From: Larkinella insperata
Lineage (GTDB): Bacteria > Bacteroidota > Bacteroidia > Cytophagales > Spirosomataceae
Assembly: GCF_026248825.1 (NCBI RefSeq)
Contig: NZ_CP110973.1
Location: 2,313,001-2,377,000, forward strand
Direction of reading: 5' to 3'
DNA length: 64,000 nucleotides
Position numbers and translations under genes: made by a program. Shown here in pieces: positions 1 through 8,412 of this stretch; within the stretch, counting starts at the first letter, position 1, and every line of letters starts with the position of its first letter. Below the pieces are notes generated by a model. The model was not told the origin of the DNA. It worked only from the letters and a program-made list of their open reading frames with translations, and searched no databases.

Positions 1-776
1 AGGATCCGGTTAACAAGTATTTGCCCGATTCCATACCTGCTTTACAAAAAGACGGCATTCCCGTCACGCTGAAGACGCTGGCCAATCACACCTCCGGATT
101 GCCCCGACTACCGACTAACCTCTTCACGGCGGCCACCGATATGAACAACCCGTACAAACACTACGACCGCCCGTTGCTGTATGCCTACCTCAAAAAAGCC
201 ACGTTGGCGCGCCAGCCGGGGAAGGAATACGAATACTCCAATCTGGCGGTGGGGCTGCTGGGTACTATTCTGGAAACGGTAAACAAAAAAACGTACGAAG
301 AACTTATAAAAGAGCGCATTGCGAAACCGCTGGGAATGACGCATACCGTACTGGTCCTGAATGAGCAGGACAAAAAACGCTTTGCGCAGGGGAATGACGC
401 TAAAGGTAATCCGGCTTCGTCCTGGGAGTTTCAGGCGTTGGCGGGTGCGGGCGCGCTGCGGTCTTCGGTCAACGACCTGGTTCCGTACCTGAAAGCCGAG
501 TTGGGGAAGGGACCCAAAAAACTGGTTGAAGCCATGAAAACCACCCAGCAAACCACCTTTACAAACGGCAACACCGCCATTGGCTTAGGCTGGCACCGAC
601 GCTCGGAGGAGGTACGGCCGTGGCTCTGGCACCAGGGCGGCACGGGCGGTTTTGTCACGTACGTTGCCTTTAATCCATCGCGGCAGACGGCGGTTGTTCT
701 GCTGACCAATAGCCAGAATTCCATTGAAGATTTGATTGCCGGATCGCATAAACTCGCTGAAGCATACACCAAATGA
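1..776 (+). CDS. Beta-lactamase-family serine hydrolase, C-terminal part (5' end outside window)
   Basis: The reading frame is open from base 3, and an in-frame DPVNKYLPD segment precedes the first possible start codon, so the gene begins upstream of the window. Visible family marks are HTSGLP (about base 87), the YSN of the Y-x-N catalytic triad (about 231-242) and a C-terminal HQGGTGGF box (about 630-655) that takes the place of the KTG motif. The nucleophile S-x-x-K box lies outside the window. The family (class C beta-lactamase, DD-peptidase and esterase relatives, PF00144) hydrolyses peptides, esters or beta-lactams; the substrate cannot be told from this fragment. The stop overlaps the next start as ATGA, so the two genes are probably co-transcribed. 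Confidence 0.85.
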   Translation, partial: DPVNKYLPDSIPALQKDGIPVTLKTLANHTSGLPRLPTNLFTAATDMNNPYKHYDRPLLYAYLKKATLARQPGKEYEYSNLAVGLLGTILETVNKKTYEELIKERIAKPLGMTHTVLVLNEQDKKRFAQGNDAKGNPASSWEFQALAGAGALRSSVNDLVPYLKAELGKGPKKLVEAMKTTQQTTFTNGNTAIGLGWHRRSEEVRPWLWHQGGTGGFVTYVAFNPSRQTAVVLLTNSQNSIEDLIAGSHKLAEAYTK

Positions 777-1603
777 AGATAGAAACCGTCAGTATTTTAG
801 GATGCGGCTGGCTGGGTTTTCCGCTGGCTGAGCGGCTGCTGGACAGCGGCTACGGGGTTAAAGGAAGCACGACCTCCAAAGAAAAGCTTCCCATTTTCTG
901 GAAACGGGGACTAAAACCCTACGAACTTCACCTGACCCCAGGGCTGGAGGGTGACGATTGGACGGATTTTCTGACGACCGACGCCCTGATCATCAACGTT
1001 CCCCCCAAAGCTGGACAACAAGGTGACGACTTTCATCCCCAACAGATTCGGGCCGTGGCTTACGCGCTGCGGCAAACCGGAGCGAAGCTGCCGTACACGA
1101 TTTACGTTAGCTCGACGTCCATTTACCCCGATTTAAACCGGGAAGTGGTCGAGGACGACGTTGTGACGCCGGATCAGTCGATCTCGCCGGCGTTTGTTGA
1201 AGCGGAGCAAACCGTGCTGGGGCTGGGCAATTCAACCATCTTGCGTTTTGGCGGTTTGCTGGGCTATAATCGGATTCCCGGGCGCTACGTGGCCGGGAAG
1301 CAGGGGTTAACCACCGGTTCCATTCCGGTCAATTACATTCACCGCGACGACGGCGTTGGAATCATCACGGCTTTGCTGAGCAATCCGCAGCCGGGCCAGA
1401 CCTTCAACGTGGTGGCCCCCGGACATCCGACCCGCCAAGCCGTGTACCGGAAGAATTGCGCTGACTTTGGGTACGAAACTCCGACGTTTACGGAGCCGTC
1501 GGAACCTGCCCCTTTCAAAATTGTCAGCCCGGAGAAACTGATCAGAACCATCGACTACACGTTTCAATACGCCGATCCTCTGGAATTTTACTACACTCCC
1601 TAG
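773..1603 (+). CDS. SDR-family NAD(P)-dependent oxidoreductase/epimerase (YeeZ-like)
   Basis: 276 residues. A Rossmann nucleotide-binding loop is visible at residues 9-17 (LGCGWLGFP), and an atypical-SDR active-site stretch, YVSSTSIYPD, lies at 111-120. These match the short cytoplasmic 'atypical SDR' group that includes E. coli YeeZ, whose reaction is not settled. The start ATG overlaps the preceding stop by four bases, which indicates translational coupling with the hydrolase. The TAG stop overlaps the stop of the convergent receptor gene (CTAG at 1600-1603), leaving no room for a terminator between them. The substrate is unknown; the sugar-epimerase relatives are more distant. Confidence 0.8.
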   Translation: MKIETVSILGCGWLGFPLAERLLDSGYGVKGSTTSKEKLPIFWKRGLKPYELHLTPGLEGDDWTDFLTTDALIINVPPKAGQQGDDFHPQQIRAVAYALRQTGAKLPYTIYVSSTSIYPDLNREVVEDDVVTPDQSISPAFVEAEQTVLGLGNSTILRFGGLLGYNRIPGRYVAGKQGLTTGSIPVNYIHRDDGVGIITALLSNPQPGQTFNVVAPGHPTRQAVYRKNCADFGYETPTFTEPSEPAPFKIVSPEKLIRTIDYTFQYADPLEFYYTP

Positions 1604-3927
1604 AACGTCCACTTCAGCCGTACGGAGGCATTGCGGCCCGGGTCGTCGGCGTAGTACCGGAAGCGGTTCAGGTAATCGCGGTATACCGTATTGAACAGAT
1701 TCGTAACGGTGAGCCCCACGTCAATCTGGCGTTTTTCCGAAACCGGAATGGCAAAGCCCGCGGTTAGGTTCCAGAGCGAATAAGCGGGTGGGGGCGGAAC
1801 AAAGTCGCTGTTGGCCGGAACCCGGTTTTGCCGGGCCACCCACAGATTACCCGCACCCACAAACACATCCTGTAAACCGGCCCACTCGCCCAGGTCGTAG
1901 CGCAGGCTGTTTTCCCAGCGGTTGGGCGGAGTCATCACAATGGGTTGGTTAAGAATTTGGTCCTGCACGTGCAGCAGCGACAGTTTGGAAGTTCCGCTGA
2001 GTTTAGGCAACAGAAGCGCCGTCAGGCTGGCATCCAGCCCCGCGTAAAGCGCGTCGGTTTGCGTGTATTTAAAAGCCGGAAAGGCCCCCCGGATGGTCAG
2101 AACCGGTTCAGCCTGAGGCTTCAGGTAGATGTAATCCCGAATGGTGTTGTAAAACAAGCCAAGCTCTGCCTGTACCCTCTTGCCCGTATATTCGGTGTTC
2201 AGGCTCAGATTGAAGGCCATTTCGGGTTGCAGCGTCCGGTCGCCGAGTTCGTAAGCCGCGGCACCGTGGTGAACTCCGTCGCTGAACAGCTCGCTCACGT
2301 TGGGGGCGCGCCAGGAGGTTCCGGCGTTGAAGCGCGTTGTCCACTGGTCGCTCATTGAATACATGGTGCCGACGGTTCCCGAAAAGTTCTGAAACACAAA
2401 CAACGGTTTTTCCAGCACCCGGTTTTCATACCGGAAGACCTGCATATGCCGGTAATCGTAGCGCAGCCCGGCTTCGTATTCCCAGCGGTTGAGTCTGAGT
2501 TTTTCAATCCAGAAAATGCCGCCGTTGTACGTCCGGAAATTGGGGATCAACGGGCGGCCGTTCATGATATTAAACTGGTAAAAACCACTGACGCCCACGC
2601 TGCCGGTTAACCGGTTGGCAACGGGCTTGTGTTCGAAGATCAGGTCGCCGGTATAGGTGGTGAGCCGGAAGCGGAGTTCCGGGCGGTTCAGAGCCGCCAG
2701 CGAATCGTTCCGGGGGCGGTGCAGGTCATATTCCATCCGGTCGTCAAACTGCCGGGCCAGCGTCAGGCTCCAGGTGCCGCCCGATGCCGGTTTCCAGTCG
2801 GTTTTCCACTTCAGTAAGTCGTGGGCAGTTTGTTGGTAAGGCCGGTTGATGGCGTATGAGAAACCGGACTTGATCATCGGTTCGCCCTGTTCAAGCACGG
2901 CCTGTAGGTCGCTCAGGCTGCCAATATGAGAGCCCGAAAAGATGCCCAGCCGGGTCGCAAAACGGCTGTAGTAGAGCTCCGAGTGAATCCGTGACGACCG
3001 GTAACCTAGCGAAGCCGAAAAATTCTGCTCCGCAATACCGGTATTGTCCAGAAAATACCGGGGAGTACGGATGTTACCGCCCCGTTTGAGCGTTCCCTGC
3101 ACCCGCCAGCCGAATCCTTTCCCGAAGCCGCCTTCCGTTTGCAGCGATGCCACACCCTGCCGACCATTGGTGAAGCCCACCAGATTCAGTTCACCGTGAA
3201 CGGCTTTGGCCGTGGGAAGCGGAGCCGGTTCCACCAGAATAACCCCGCCGATGGCATCAGAGCCGAAACGAACGCCCGCGGCCCCCTTGATGACGGTAAT
3301 GCGGCTAGCAACGAACGGATCGATTTCGGGCGCATGTTCAGAACCCCACTGCTGGCCTTCCTGCCGGATACCGTTGTTCAGGATCAGGACGCGGTTGCTG
3401 TGCATACCGTGAATGACGGGTTTGGCAATTGATGAACCGGTTTGCAGCGTGGTTACCCCCGTCACGTTCCGCAGGGCGTCGCCCAGCGACTGGCCACGGG
3501 TTTGGTCGAGTGCCTTGCCTTCCAGTTGCGAAACCGCCTGGCTGTTGAGCGCCGTAGTCCGTTGTGCCGTTACGTTCACATCCTGCAAATGAATATCGTC
3601 TTCGGTCAGCAGCACATTTTGTTCGGCGGTGTGAACTAACTTAACGGATTGGGAAACCTCTTTATAACCTAAAATGCTGCTAACCACCGTATATTGGCCT
3701 TGGCACAGTTGATCGATGCGGTAATTCCCATTAGCGTCAGTCAGGGTTCCTTTTTGCAGCTCTTTAATAAATACGGCTGCACCAGGGATGGGTTGACGGT
3801 TATCCTTATCCAGTACCACCCCTTTTATAAAACAGTCGCAGGGATTCTGGGCAGAAGTGGGGAACAAGATTCCCACTACCAGTAAAAGAAGAACGAATAA
3901 AGAAAAGAATAAATGATCAGGCTTCAC
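1600..3927 (-). CDS. TonB-dependent outer-membrane receptor
   Basis: About 775 residues from the chosen start. Order of parts: signal peptide (hydrophobic run ending TSAQ), a carboxypeptidase-regulatory-like beta domain (about 35-110), a plug domain (about 120-235, with HGMHSNRVLILNNG and a GSDAIGG box), then a long beta-barrel ending in a terminal aromatic (KWTF). It imports a ligand through the outer membrane using TonB/ExbBD energy. The plug wording resembles receptors often annotated for metals, but the ligand is not established. I chose GTG at 3927: it gives a clean signal peptide and lies 31 bases from a -7 box. An in-frame TTG at 3978 lies upstream of that promoter and is unlikely. It is convergent with the SDR gene. 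Confidence 0.88.
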   Translation of the reverse strand: MKPDHLFFSLFVLLLLVVGILFPTSAQNPCDCFIKGVVLDKDNRQPIPGAAVFIKELQKGTLTDANGNYRIDQLCQGQYTVVSSILGYKEVSQSVKLVHTAEQNVLLTEDDIHLQDVNVTAQRTTALNSQAVSQLEGKALDQTRGQSLGDALRNVTGVTTLQTGSSIAKPVIHGMHSNRVLILNNGIRQEGQQWGSEHAPEIDPFVASRITVIKGAAGVRFGSDAIGGVILVEPAPLPTAKAVHGELNLVGFTNGRQGVASLQTEGGFGKGFGWRVQGTLKRGGNIRTPRYFLDNTGIAEQNFSASLGYRSSRIHSELYYSRFATRLGIFSGSHIGSLSDLQAVLEQGEPMIKSGFSYAINRPYQQTAHDLLKWKTDWKPASGGTWSLTLARQFDDRMEYDLHRPRNDSLAALNRPELRFRLTTYTGDLIFEHKPVANRLTGSVGVSGFYQFNIMNGRPLIPNFRTYNGGIFWIEKLRLNRWEYEAGLRYDYRHMQVFRYENRVLEKPLFVFQNFSGTVGTMYSMSDQWTTRFNAGTSWRAPNVSELFSDGVHHGAAAYELGDRTLQPEMAFNLSLNTEYTGKRVQAELGLFYNTIRDYIYLKPQAEPVLTIRGAFPAFKYTQTDALYAGLDASLTALLLPKLSGTSKLSLLHVQDQILNQPIVMTPPNRWENSLRYDLGEWAGLQDVFVGAGNLWVARQNRVPANSDFVPPPPAYSLWNLTAGFAIPVSEKRQIDVGLTVTNLFNTVYRDYLNRFRYYADDPGRNASVRLKWTF

Positions 3928-3957
3928 TTTCAAGCAGTTACAAAATTTCTGAGTGAA

Positions 3958-3988
3958 CAAAGTTACATTATTTTGCAACGTGGTTGCA
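3958..3988 (-). promoter_or_regulatory. Receptor promoter -7 box with palindromic operator
   Basis: On the minus strand TAACTTTG (3965-3958) matches the Bacteroidota -7 consensus TAnnTTTG exactly. Eight bases further upstream lies a perfect dyad, TGCAAC-GTG-GTTGCA (3974-3988), in the -16 to -30 region where a repressor would block sigma binding. I see no clear -33 TTG at the usual spacing. A Fur/Zur-type metal repressor is one guess from its form, but the binding protein is not identifiable from this window. Confidence 0.5.
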
Positions 3989-4052
3989 GATTATTTCAGT
4001 TTAATTCTGGGAATTATAAACCTGAAAAGCCTCAATAAAGCCGTCAAAAAGC

Positions 4053-4082
4053 TTGTTTTCGATGTTTGTTTAACTAAATTTG
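4053..4082 (+). promoter_or_regulatory. Predicted promoter upstream of the sigma-factor gene
   Basis: TTG (4053-4055), a 19-base spacer and TAAATTTG (4075-4082) match the Bacteroidota -33/-7 arrangement (TTG-N17-23-TAnnTTTG). Transcription would begin near 4089, giving a leader of about 240 nt before the sigma-factor start at 4330. The gene-free stretch 3928-4329 holds this promoter, the receptor promoter on the other strand and the palindromes listed separately. Confidence 0.5.
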
Positions 4083-4106
4083 GCCAAAGCTTAAACAAAG
4101 TGTGGC

Positions 4107-4176
4107 GTGTGGTTCCACACATTGTAGAAAAAAGACCACAAATTGCTCTTTGATATCATCTGGCACACGTGTTCCA
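4107..4176. promoter_or_regulatory. Cluster of three palindromes in the sigma-factor leader
   Basis: Three short dyads lie within 70 bases: GTGTGG-TT-CCACAC (4107-4120, perfect), TGATATCA (4151-4158, perfect) and TGGCACACGTGTTCCA (4161-4176, one mismatched pair). They sit between the predicted promoter and the sigma-factor gene. They could be operators or small RNA hairpins; their function is inferred only from symmetry and place. A repeated ACGACTTA pair (4308-4323) follows just before the start codon. Confidence 0.35.
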
Positions 4177-4329
4177 CTTTCTCATTTATAAAATTGCAAA
4201 CTCCTGTAAGTGAGCAGTTTAAGGCGAGTTATGACGGAAGTAATTAATTAAGTCGCGGTTTTGGTTGCATTGTTGTCTAATAGGTAAGCAGACTTGGTTC
4301 AACAATAACGACTTAACGACTTATAGATC

Positions 4330-4842
4330 ATGACAGCTCTTGAATTTACCTACAACATTGGCAAAGTTTCTAAGTCGCTAAAGCCATTTGCGCTGCGTTT
4401 GACGAAAGATGTTGAAGATGCAAATGACTTATTACAAGATACTTTGTTGAAGGCTTTCACAAATCGTGATAAATATACGGATGGTACGAACCTCAAAGCG
4501 TGGTTGTATACCATCATGAAAAATACGTTCATCACCAACTACCAACGGATGGTGAGAAAAAACACTTTCATCGATACAACGGATAACCTGCACTACATCA
4601 ACTCGACGGAAAGCAGCACCGACAACCTGGCGTACTCATCCTTCGCTCAGGATGATATCAACCGGGCCGTTAATGCCCTGGAAGATACCTACCGGACTCC
4701 GTTCATGATGCACTTCCGGGGCTTCAAATACCACGAAATTGCAGCCCGCTTGGACATCCCCATCGGGACGGTTAAAAACAGAATCCACATCGCCCGCAAA
4801 GAGCTGAAAGACAAATTGAAAGTCTACGCTTACCAGGGTTAA
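4330..4842 (+). CDS. ECF-type RNA polymerase sigma factor
   Basis: 170 residues, the usual ECF length. Region 2 (about 12-80) has DANDLLQDTLLKAF and the -10-binding W-LYTIMKNTFI helix; region 4 (about 112-165) ends in a helix-turn-helix, GFKYHEIAARLDIPIGTVKNR split around residue 140. There is no sigma-1.1 or region 3. It directs RNA polymerase to a special set of promoters. The next genes on the same strand are crtI and crtB, so control of carotenoid synthesis, as by ECF factors in other pigmented bacteria, is a reasonable inference. However, two strong terminators separate them, and no anti-sigma gene is adjacent. Start ATG follows the TAGATC leader; no better upstream start exists. Confidence 0.9.
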   Translation: MTALEFTYNIGKVSKSLKPFALRLTKDVEDANDLLQDTLLKAFTNRDKYTDGTNLKAWLYTIMKNTFITNYQRMVRKNTFIDTTDNLHYINSTESSTDNLAYSSFAQDDINRAVNALEDTYRTPFMMHFRGFKYHEIAARLDIPIGTVKNRIHIARKELKDKLKVYAYQG

Positions 4843-4862
4843 TAATAAAGATACTAGAGGAT

Positions 4863-4912
4863 AGACAAGAGATGAAAATATAAGTCTAATACTAGTCTTT
4901 TATCTCTTGTCT
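4863..4912. terminator. Long stem-loop after the sigma-factor gene
   Basis: AGACAAGAGAT (4863-4873) pairs perfectly with ATCTCTTGTCT (4902-4912). The stem extends inward by four more pairs, one of them a G-U. The loop is about 20 nt. It lies 20 bases past the sigma-factor stop and lacks a strong T tract, so it may be an RNA-stabilising or processing structure rather than a classical terminator. Confidence 0.45.
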
Positions 4913-4975
4913 CCTTCTAACATCTTGAAAGATATTTGATTGAGTAGTTTTTGGTTAAAAAAGAGGAAGGTTCCG

Positions 4976-5006
4976 AAAAGTTAGATGGTTTCCGTCTAAC
5001 TTTTTT
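4976..5006 (+). terminator. Rho-independent terminator 1
   Basis: AAAAGTTAGATGG (4976-4988) pairs with CCGTCTAACTTTT (4992-5004) through 13 pairs (one G-U) around a TTT loop, followed by more T. The A tract on the left arm makes it usable in both directions. It should end sigma-factor transcription. Confidence 0.75.
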
Positions 5007-5018
5007 GGTTTGGACAGG

Positions 5019-5045
5019 AGACGGATTTTTCAATCCGTCTTTTTT
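5019..5045 (+). terminator. Rho-independent terminator 2
   Basis: AGACGGATT (5019-5027) and AATCCGTCT (5032-5040) form a perfect nine-pair stem with a TTTC loop, then a run of five T. It is in tandem with the terminator just upstream, so read-through from the sigma factor into crtI should be small and crtI needs its own promoter between 5046 and 5130. Confidence 0.8.
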
Positions 5046-5130
5046 GTGTGTAAGGACTCGTCAACACTTCCGGACTTGCAGAAGGGGTAGAAATCATCAC
5101 TTAAAATCCTCTAAGAGATTAGGGGTTAAT

Positions 5131-6603
5131 ATGTCAAAAAAAGTCATTGTTATTGGAGCCGGATTCGCGGGCTTGTCGGCAGCTACTAGCTTGGCCGATA
5201 AGGGATTCGACGTGACGATTCTGGAAAAAAACGATCAGGCTGGGGGACGGGCGCGGGTGTTTCGACACAACGGCTTCACCTTCGACATGGGACCGAGCTG
5301 GTACTGGATGCCCGACGTTTTTGAAACATATTTCGGCCGTTTCGGTAAGAAACCGTCGGATTATTACAAGCTGGTTCGGCTTGACCCGTCGTACAACGTC
5401 ATTTTTGGCCCTGATGATGCTGTAAGCCTACCCGCGGGTCTCGACAAATTGCAGGCGGTTTTTGAAACGATGGAGCCCGGCGCCAGTCGACGACTGCTCG
5501 ATTTTCTGAAACAGGCGGCTTACAAATACGACGTGGGCATCAACCAGTTTGTCTGGAAGCCCAGTCGACGCGTAACCGAATTCATGAGTTTGAAACTGCT
5601 ACAGGATGTGATGCGGCTGGATGTGTTTCAATCATTTGCGACCCACATCCGCAAATATTTCAGCAATGAGCGCCTGTTGCAACTGATGGAATTCCCGATT
5701 CTGTTTCTGGGTGCGACGCCCCAGAACACCCCGGCGTTGTACAGTCTGATGAACTACGCCGAGATTTCGCTGGGCACCTGGTATCCAATGGGCGGTATGC
5801 ACGAGATCGTGAAAGGCATGGTGAGACTGGCGGAAGAGAAGGGGGTGAAAATAGTATTAAACCATCCGGTCAAACAAATTGGTGTAACAAATGGTATAGC
5901 CAACAAGGTCGAAACGTACCAGGGAACTTTTGAAGCCGATATCGTGGTAGCCGGGGCCGATTACCAGCACGTTGACAGCAAATTATTGGCTCCTGAATAC
6001 CGTAATTACGACGATCGTTATTGGAACAGCCGGGTGATGGCACCGTCGTCGCTGTTATTTTACCTGGGCATACGAAAGCGGGTGCCCCGTTTGCAGCACC
6101 ATAATTTGTTTTTTGACGAGGATTTCGGACGGCACGCGTTTGAGATTTACGAAAAGCCGCAGTGGCCCACCAAGCCGCTATTTTACGTGTCGGCCCCGTC
6201 GAAAACCGACCCGACTGTGGCACCGGGCGGTATGGAGAATCTGTTCATTCTAATTCCAGTAGCGCCGGATCTGAATGATCCGGAAGAAACACGGGAACAT
6301 TATTACAACATCGTGATGGACCGGCTGGAAGCTTACGTAGGCGAAAGTATCCGTAATCACGTGATTTTCAAACGAAGTTACGCCCATAGCAATTTTGTTG
6401 CGGATTACCACGCCTTTCGGGGCAATGCCTACGGGCTGGCCAACACGCTACGGCAAACCGCAATCTTAAAGCCGGGATTAAAGAACAAACGGGTAAACAA
6501 CTTGTTTTACACGGGCCAATTGACCGTTCCGGGTCCGGGTGTACCGCCCTCGCTGATTTCCGGATTGGTGGTGGCCGATGAAGTGAAAAAAGAATTTGGA
6601 TAA
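5131..6603 (+). CDS. crtI: Phytoene desaturase (CrtI family)
   Basis: 490 residues, typical for CrtI. The FAD-binding dinucleotide motif VIGAGFAGLSAA is at residues 7-18, followed by the GGRARV acidic/glycine box near 38-43. The C-terminal carotenoid-desaturase signature GPGVPPSLISG is at 468-478. The enzyme introduces double bases-by-step desaturations into phytoene to give lycopene or neurosporene; it is membrane-associated and FAD-dependent. The start is the ATG at 5131, directly before the FAD motif. The frame is open upstream to 4951, but that stretch runs through the two terminators and is not coding. crtB follows after 77 bases on the same strand, so the pair forms the core of a carotenoid operon. 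The number of desaturation steps cannot be read from the sequence. Confidence 0.93.
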   Translation: MSKKVIVIGAGFAGLSAATSLADKGFDVTILEKNDQAGGRARVFRHNGFTFDMGPSWYWMPDVFETYFGRFGKKPSDYYKLVRLDPSYNVIFGPDDAVSLPAGLDKLQAVFETMEPGASRRLLDFLKQAAYKYDVGINQFVWKPSRRVTEFMSLKLLQDVMRLDVFQSFATHIRKYFSNERLLQLMEFPILFLGATPQNTPALYSLMNYAEISLGTWYPMGGMHEIVKGMVRLAEEKGVKIVLNHPVKQIGVTNGIANKVETYQGTFEADIVVAGADYQHVDSKLLAPEYRNYDDRYWNSRVMAPSSLLFYLGIRKRVPRLQHHNLFFDEDFGRHAFEIYEKPQWPTKPLFYVSAPSKTDPTVAPGGMENLFILIPVAPDLNDPEETREHYYNIVMDRLEAYVGESIRNHVIFKRSYAHSNFVADYHAFRGNAYGLANTLRQTAILKPGLKNKRVNNLFYTGQLTVPGPGVPPSLISGLVVADEVKKEFG

Positions 6604-6680
6604 GAGACGTGTTGTATAAATGGAATTACTAATTGCTGTATCCGACCTCGTTGGGAAGGAGCAGCTCAGCCACTAACCCA

Positions 6681-7517
6681 ATGATCGAACTATTCAATCG
6701 CACCTCGGTAGAATGCAGCAAACTGGTCACAGAATACTACAGCACCTCGTTTACGCTGGGTATTAAAACGTTAGACCGAAAATTCCATTACCCCATCTAT
6801 GCCATCTATGGTTTTGTTCGCTATGCCGACGAAATTGTGGACACATTTTACGATTACGACCAGAAATATTTGCTGGAGAAGTTCAAGGCCGATACGTACG
6901 AGGCTCTCAGGGAGGGAATCAGCTTAAACCCAATTCTGCACGCGTTCCAGCGGGTCGTTAAGGAATACAACATTGAGCAGAAGCTGATCGATTCGTTTCT
7001 GAAAAGCATGGAAATGGATCTGTATTATAACGAATACAGCGAAAACCGTTACCAGGAGTATATTTACGGCTCGGCGGAAGTCGTGGGGCTGATGTGTCTG
7101 CGGGTGTTCTGCGAAGGTGACGCGGCCATGTTCGACCGGCTGAAAGAACCGGCCTGCAAACTGGGAGCGGCTTTCCAGAAGGTAAATTTCCTGCGCGATC
7201 TGAAAAGCGATTTTGTGGACCGGGGCCGCGTTTATTTCCCGGGAGTTGATTTCAGCGACTTCAGCCGGGACGCCAAACGGTTAATTGAAGAAGACATTCA
7301 GCGGGATTTCGACGACGCGTACGTTGGCATCATGAACCTGCCGCGCGGGGCCCGGATGGGCGTGCATCTGGCTTACACGTATTACCGGACGCTGTTCAAC
7401 AAAATCAAACAGGTACCGGCTTCCCGGATTCAGGAAGAGCGGGTGCGCGTGCCGGACGTGAAAAAGATTGCCCTGTTGGCCCAGACGTACGTACGGTTTC
7501 GCTGGAGCAGCATTTAA
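6681..7517 (+). CDS. crtB: Phytoene synthase (squalene/phytoene synthase family)
   Basis: 278 residues. Both aspartate-rich Mg2+/diphosphate-binding motifs of the family are present: DEIVD at 50-54 and DLKSD at 173-177. It condenses two geranylgeranyl diphosphates head-to-head to phytoene, the substrate of the CrtI encoded just upstream. ATG at 6681 is preferred over an in-frame TTG at 6633, because the extra 16 residues are not family-like and the ATG start brings the length to the norm. No cyclase or ketolase gene follows; the window gives no evidence for the final pigment. The downstream gene is convergent; the gap 7518-7710 shows only a weak AAACGG/CCGTTT stem. Confidence 0.92.
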   Translation: MIELFNRTSVECSKLVTEYYSTSFTLGIKTLDRKFHYPIYAIYGFVRYADEIVDTFYDYDQKYLLEKFKADTYEALREGISLNPILHAFQRVVKEYNIEQKLIDSFLKSMEMDLYYNEYSENRYQEYIYGSAEVVGLMCLRVFCEGDAAMFDRLKEPACKLGAAFQKVNFLRDLKSDFVDRGRVYFPGVDFSDFSRDAKRLIEEDIQRDFDDAYVGIMNLPRGARMGVHLAYTYYRTLFNKIKQVPASRIQEERVRVPDVKKIALLAQTYVRFRWSSI

Positions 7518-7710
7518 GCGGGTCAATCGGCGGTGACAATGGTCATCTGCAGATTAGAATCGTAAACGCTAGCAAGAACCAGCAGGTATAAGTCCTGATC
7601 AGCTTCAAAAACGGCTGTTTTTACAAACGTTGTTTAAATACAGGTAGCTCCACAAAGTCCAAAAAAACGGCCAGATGATCAGCATCCGACCGTTTCTGCT
7701 TTTCTTTTCC

Positions 7711-8133
7711 TCAATTGCGGTCCAGAATCACCCTTTTGAATTTGGTTCTAATATCAAACTGCTGCGACACCCGGGTTGTGCCCGAGCGCACCACAAAGCT
7801 GTAGGTGCCATCCTGTAAAGTGGAAAGGTCAAACGTAGTAACGCGCAATTCGTGATGCGAATATTTGTTGGCGTACAGAATTTGCTGATCGTTGCTGATG
7901 ATAAAAACATCAATGTTCCCGTGTAGAAGCATCAGGGGCTCAGTTACTTCCAGTCGGAATTTAAGATTGCTGATTTCGTGAAACGATAATTGAAGACCGG
8001 GTGTATCCTTCGTATTTTTCAGGTCTTCTTCCGGCGTTTGAGCATCCGCCGGACCCGCCAGCAACAACCCGCCCAGCACCATCGCCAGCCAGCCTGGTTT
8101 CCATTTCCCGTGCGTGTAAATTTTCCTTTTCAT
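7711..8133 (-). CDS. Small exported protein of unknown function
   Basis: 140 residues. A signal peptide is clear: basic start (MKRKIYTHGKWK), hydrophobic core (LAMVLGGLLLAG) and an A-D-A-Q cleavage region near residue 32. The mature part of about 108 residues is rich in alternating beta pattern (FRLEVTEPLMLLHG, TYSFVVRSGTTRVSQQF), like a single beta-sandwich. It resembles the C-terminal secretion or DUF3244-type domains of Bacteroidota, but I cannot assign it. It is divergent from gatB and convergent with crtB, so it forms its own transcription unit. Confidence 0.7.
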   Translation of the reverse strand: MKRKIYTHGKWKPGWLAMVLGGLLLAGPADAQTPEEDLKNTKDTPGLQLSFHEISNLKFRLEVTEPLMLLHGNIDVFIISNDQQILYANKYSHHELRVTTFDLSTLQDGTYSFVVRSGTTRVSQQFDIRTKFKRVILDRN

Positions 8134-8367
8134 GGTTGTATTAAATTTTGATAACTAGACAGAGTACAATTTAATAATTGCTATTTCGGGGTTTTTAGTT
8201 ACCGTTTATAGCGACAATTAAATTTATAACTTGTTTTCGTACAAAGTATTACCGTTTACTAGCCTTCCCAAAATTTGTTTTTTTAGTGACGGTTTGTGTT
8301 AGAATCTTTCAATAAAAACCGCTTTTTTACAAGGAGTCCCTAGAATAGTGAAATGAGATTTTAACCC

Positions 8368-8375
8368 TATCTTTG
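8368..8375 (+). promoter_or_regulatory. Predicted -7 box for gatB
   Basis: TATCTTTG fits TAnnTTTG exactly and lies 37 bases before the gatB start, giving a leader of about 30 nt. No convincing -33 TTG is seen at 17-23 bases upstream. The rest of 8134-8367 is AT-rich and holds nothing else I can identify. Confidence 0.45.
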
Positions 8376-8412
8376 CAGCTTAGTAACTTCATTTCTAATA
8401 CAATACAGGTTC

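Noticed and set aside
3928..3978. TTG start of the TonB receptor at 3978
   Set aside because: It lies upstream of the -7 box at 3958-3965 and would put 17 residues before the signal peptide.
4951..5130. Extended N-terminus of CrtI
   Set aside because: This stretch contains two strong terminators and encodes no FAD-motif-related sequence; ATG at 5131 precedes the motif directly.
7640..7710. Terminator between crtB and the small exported protein gene
   Set aside because: Only AAACGG/CCGTTT with a long mismatched interior is present; too weak to list as a feature.
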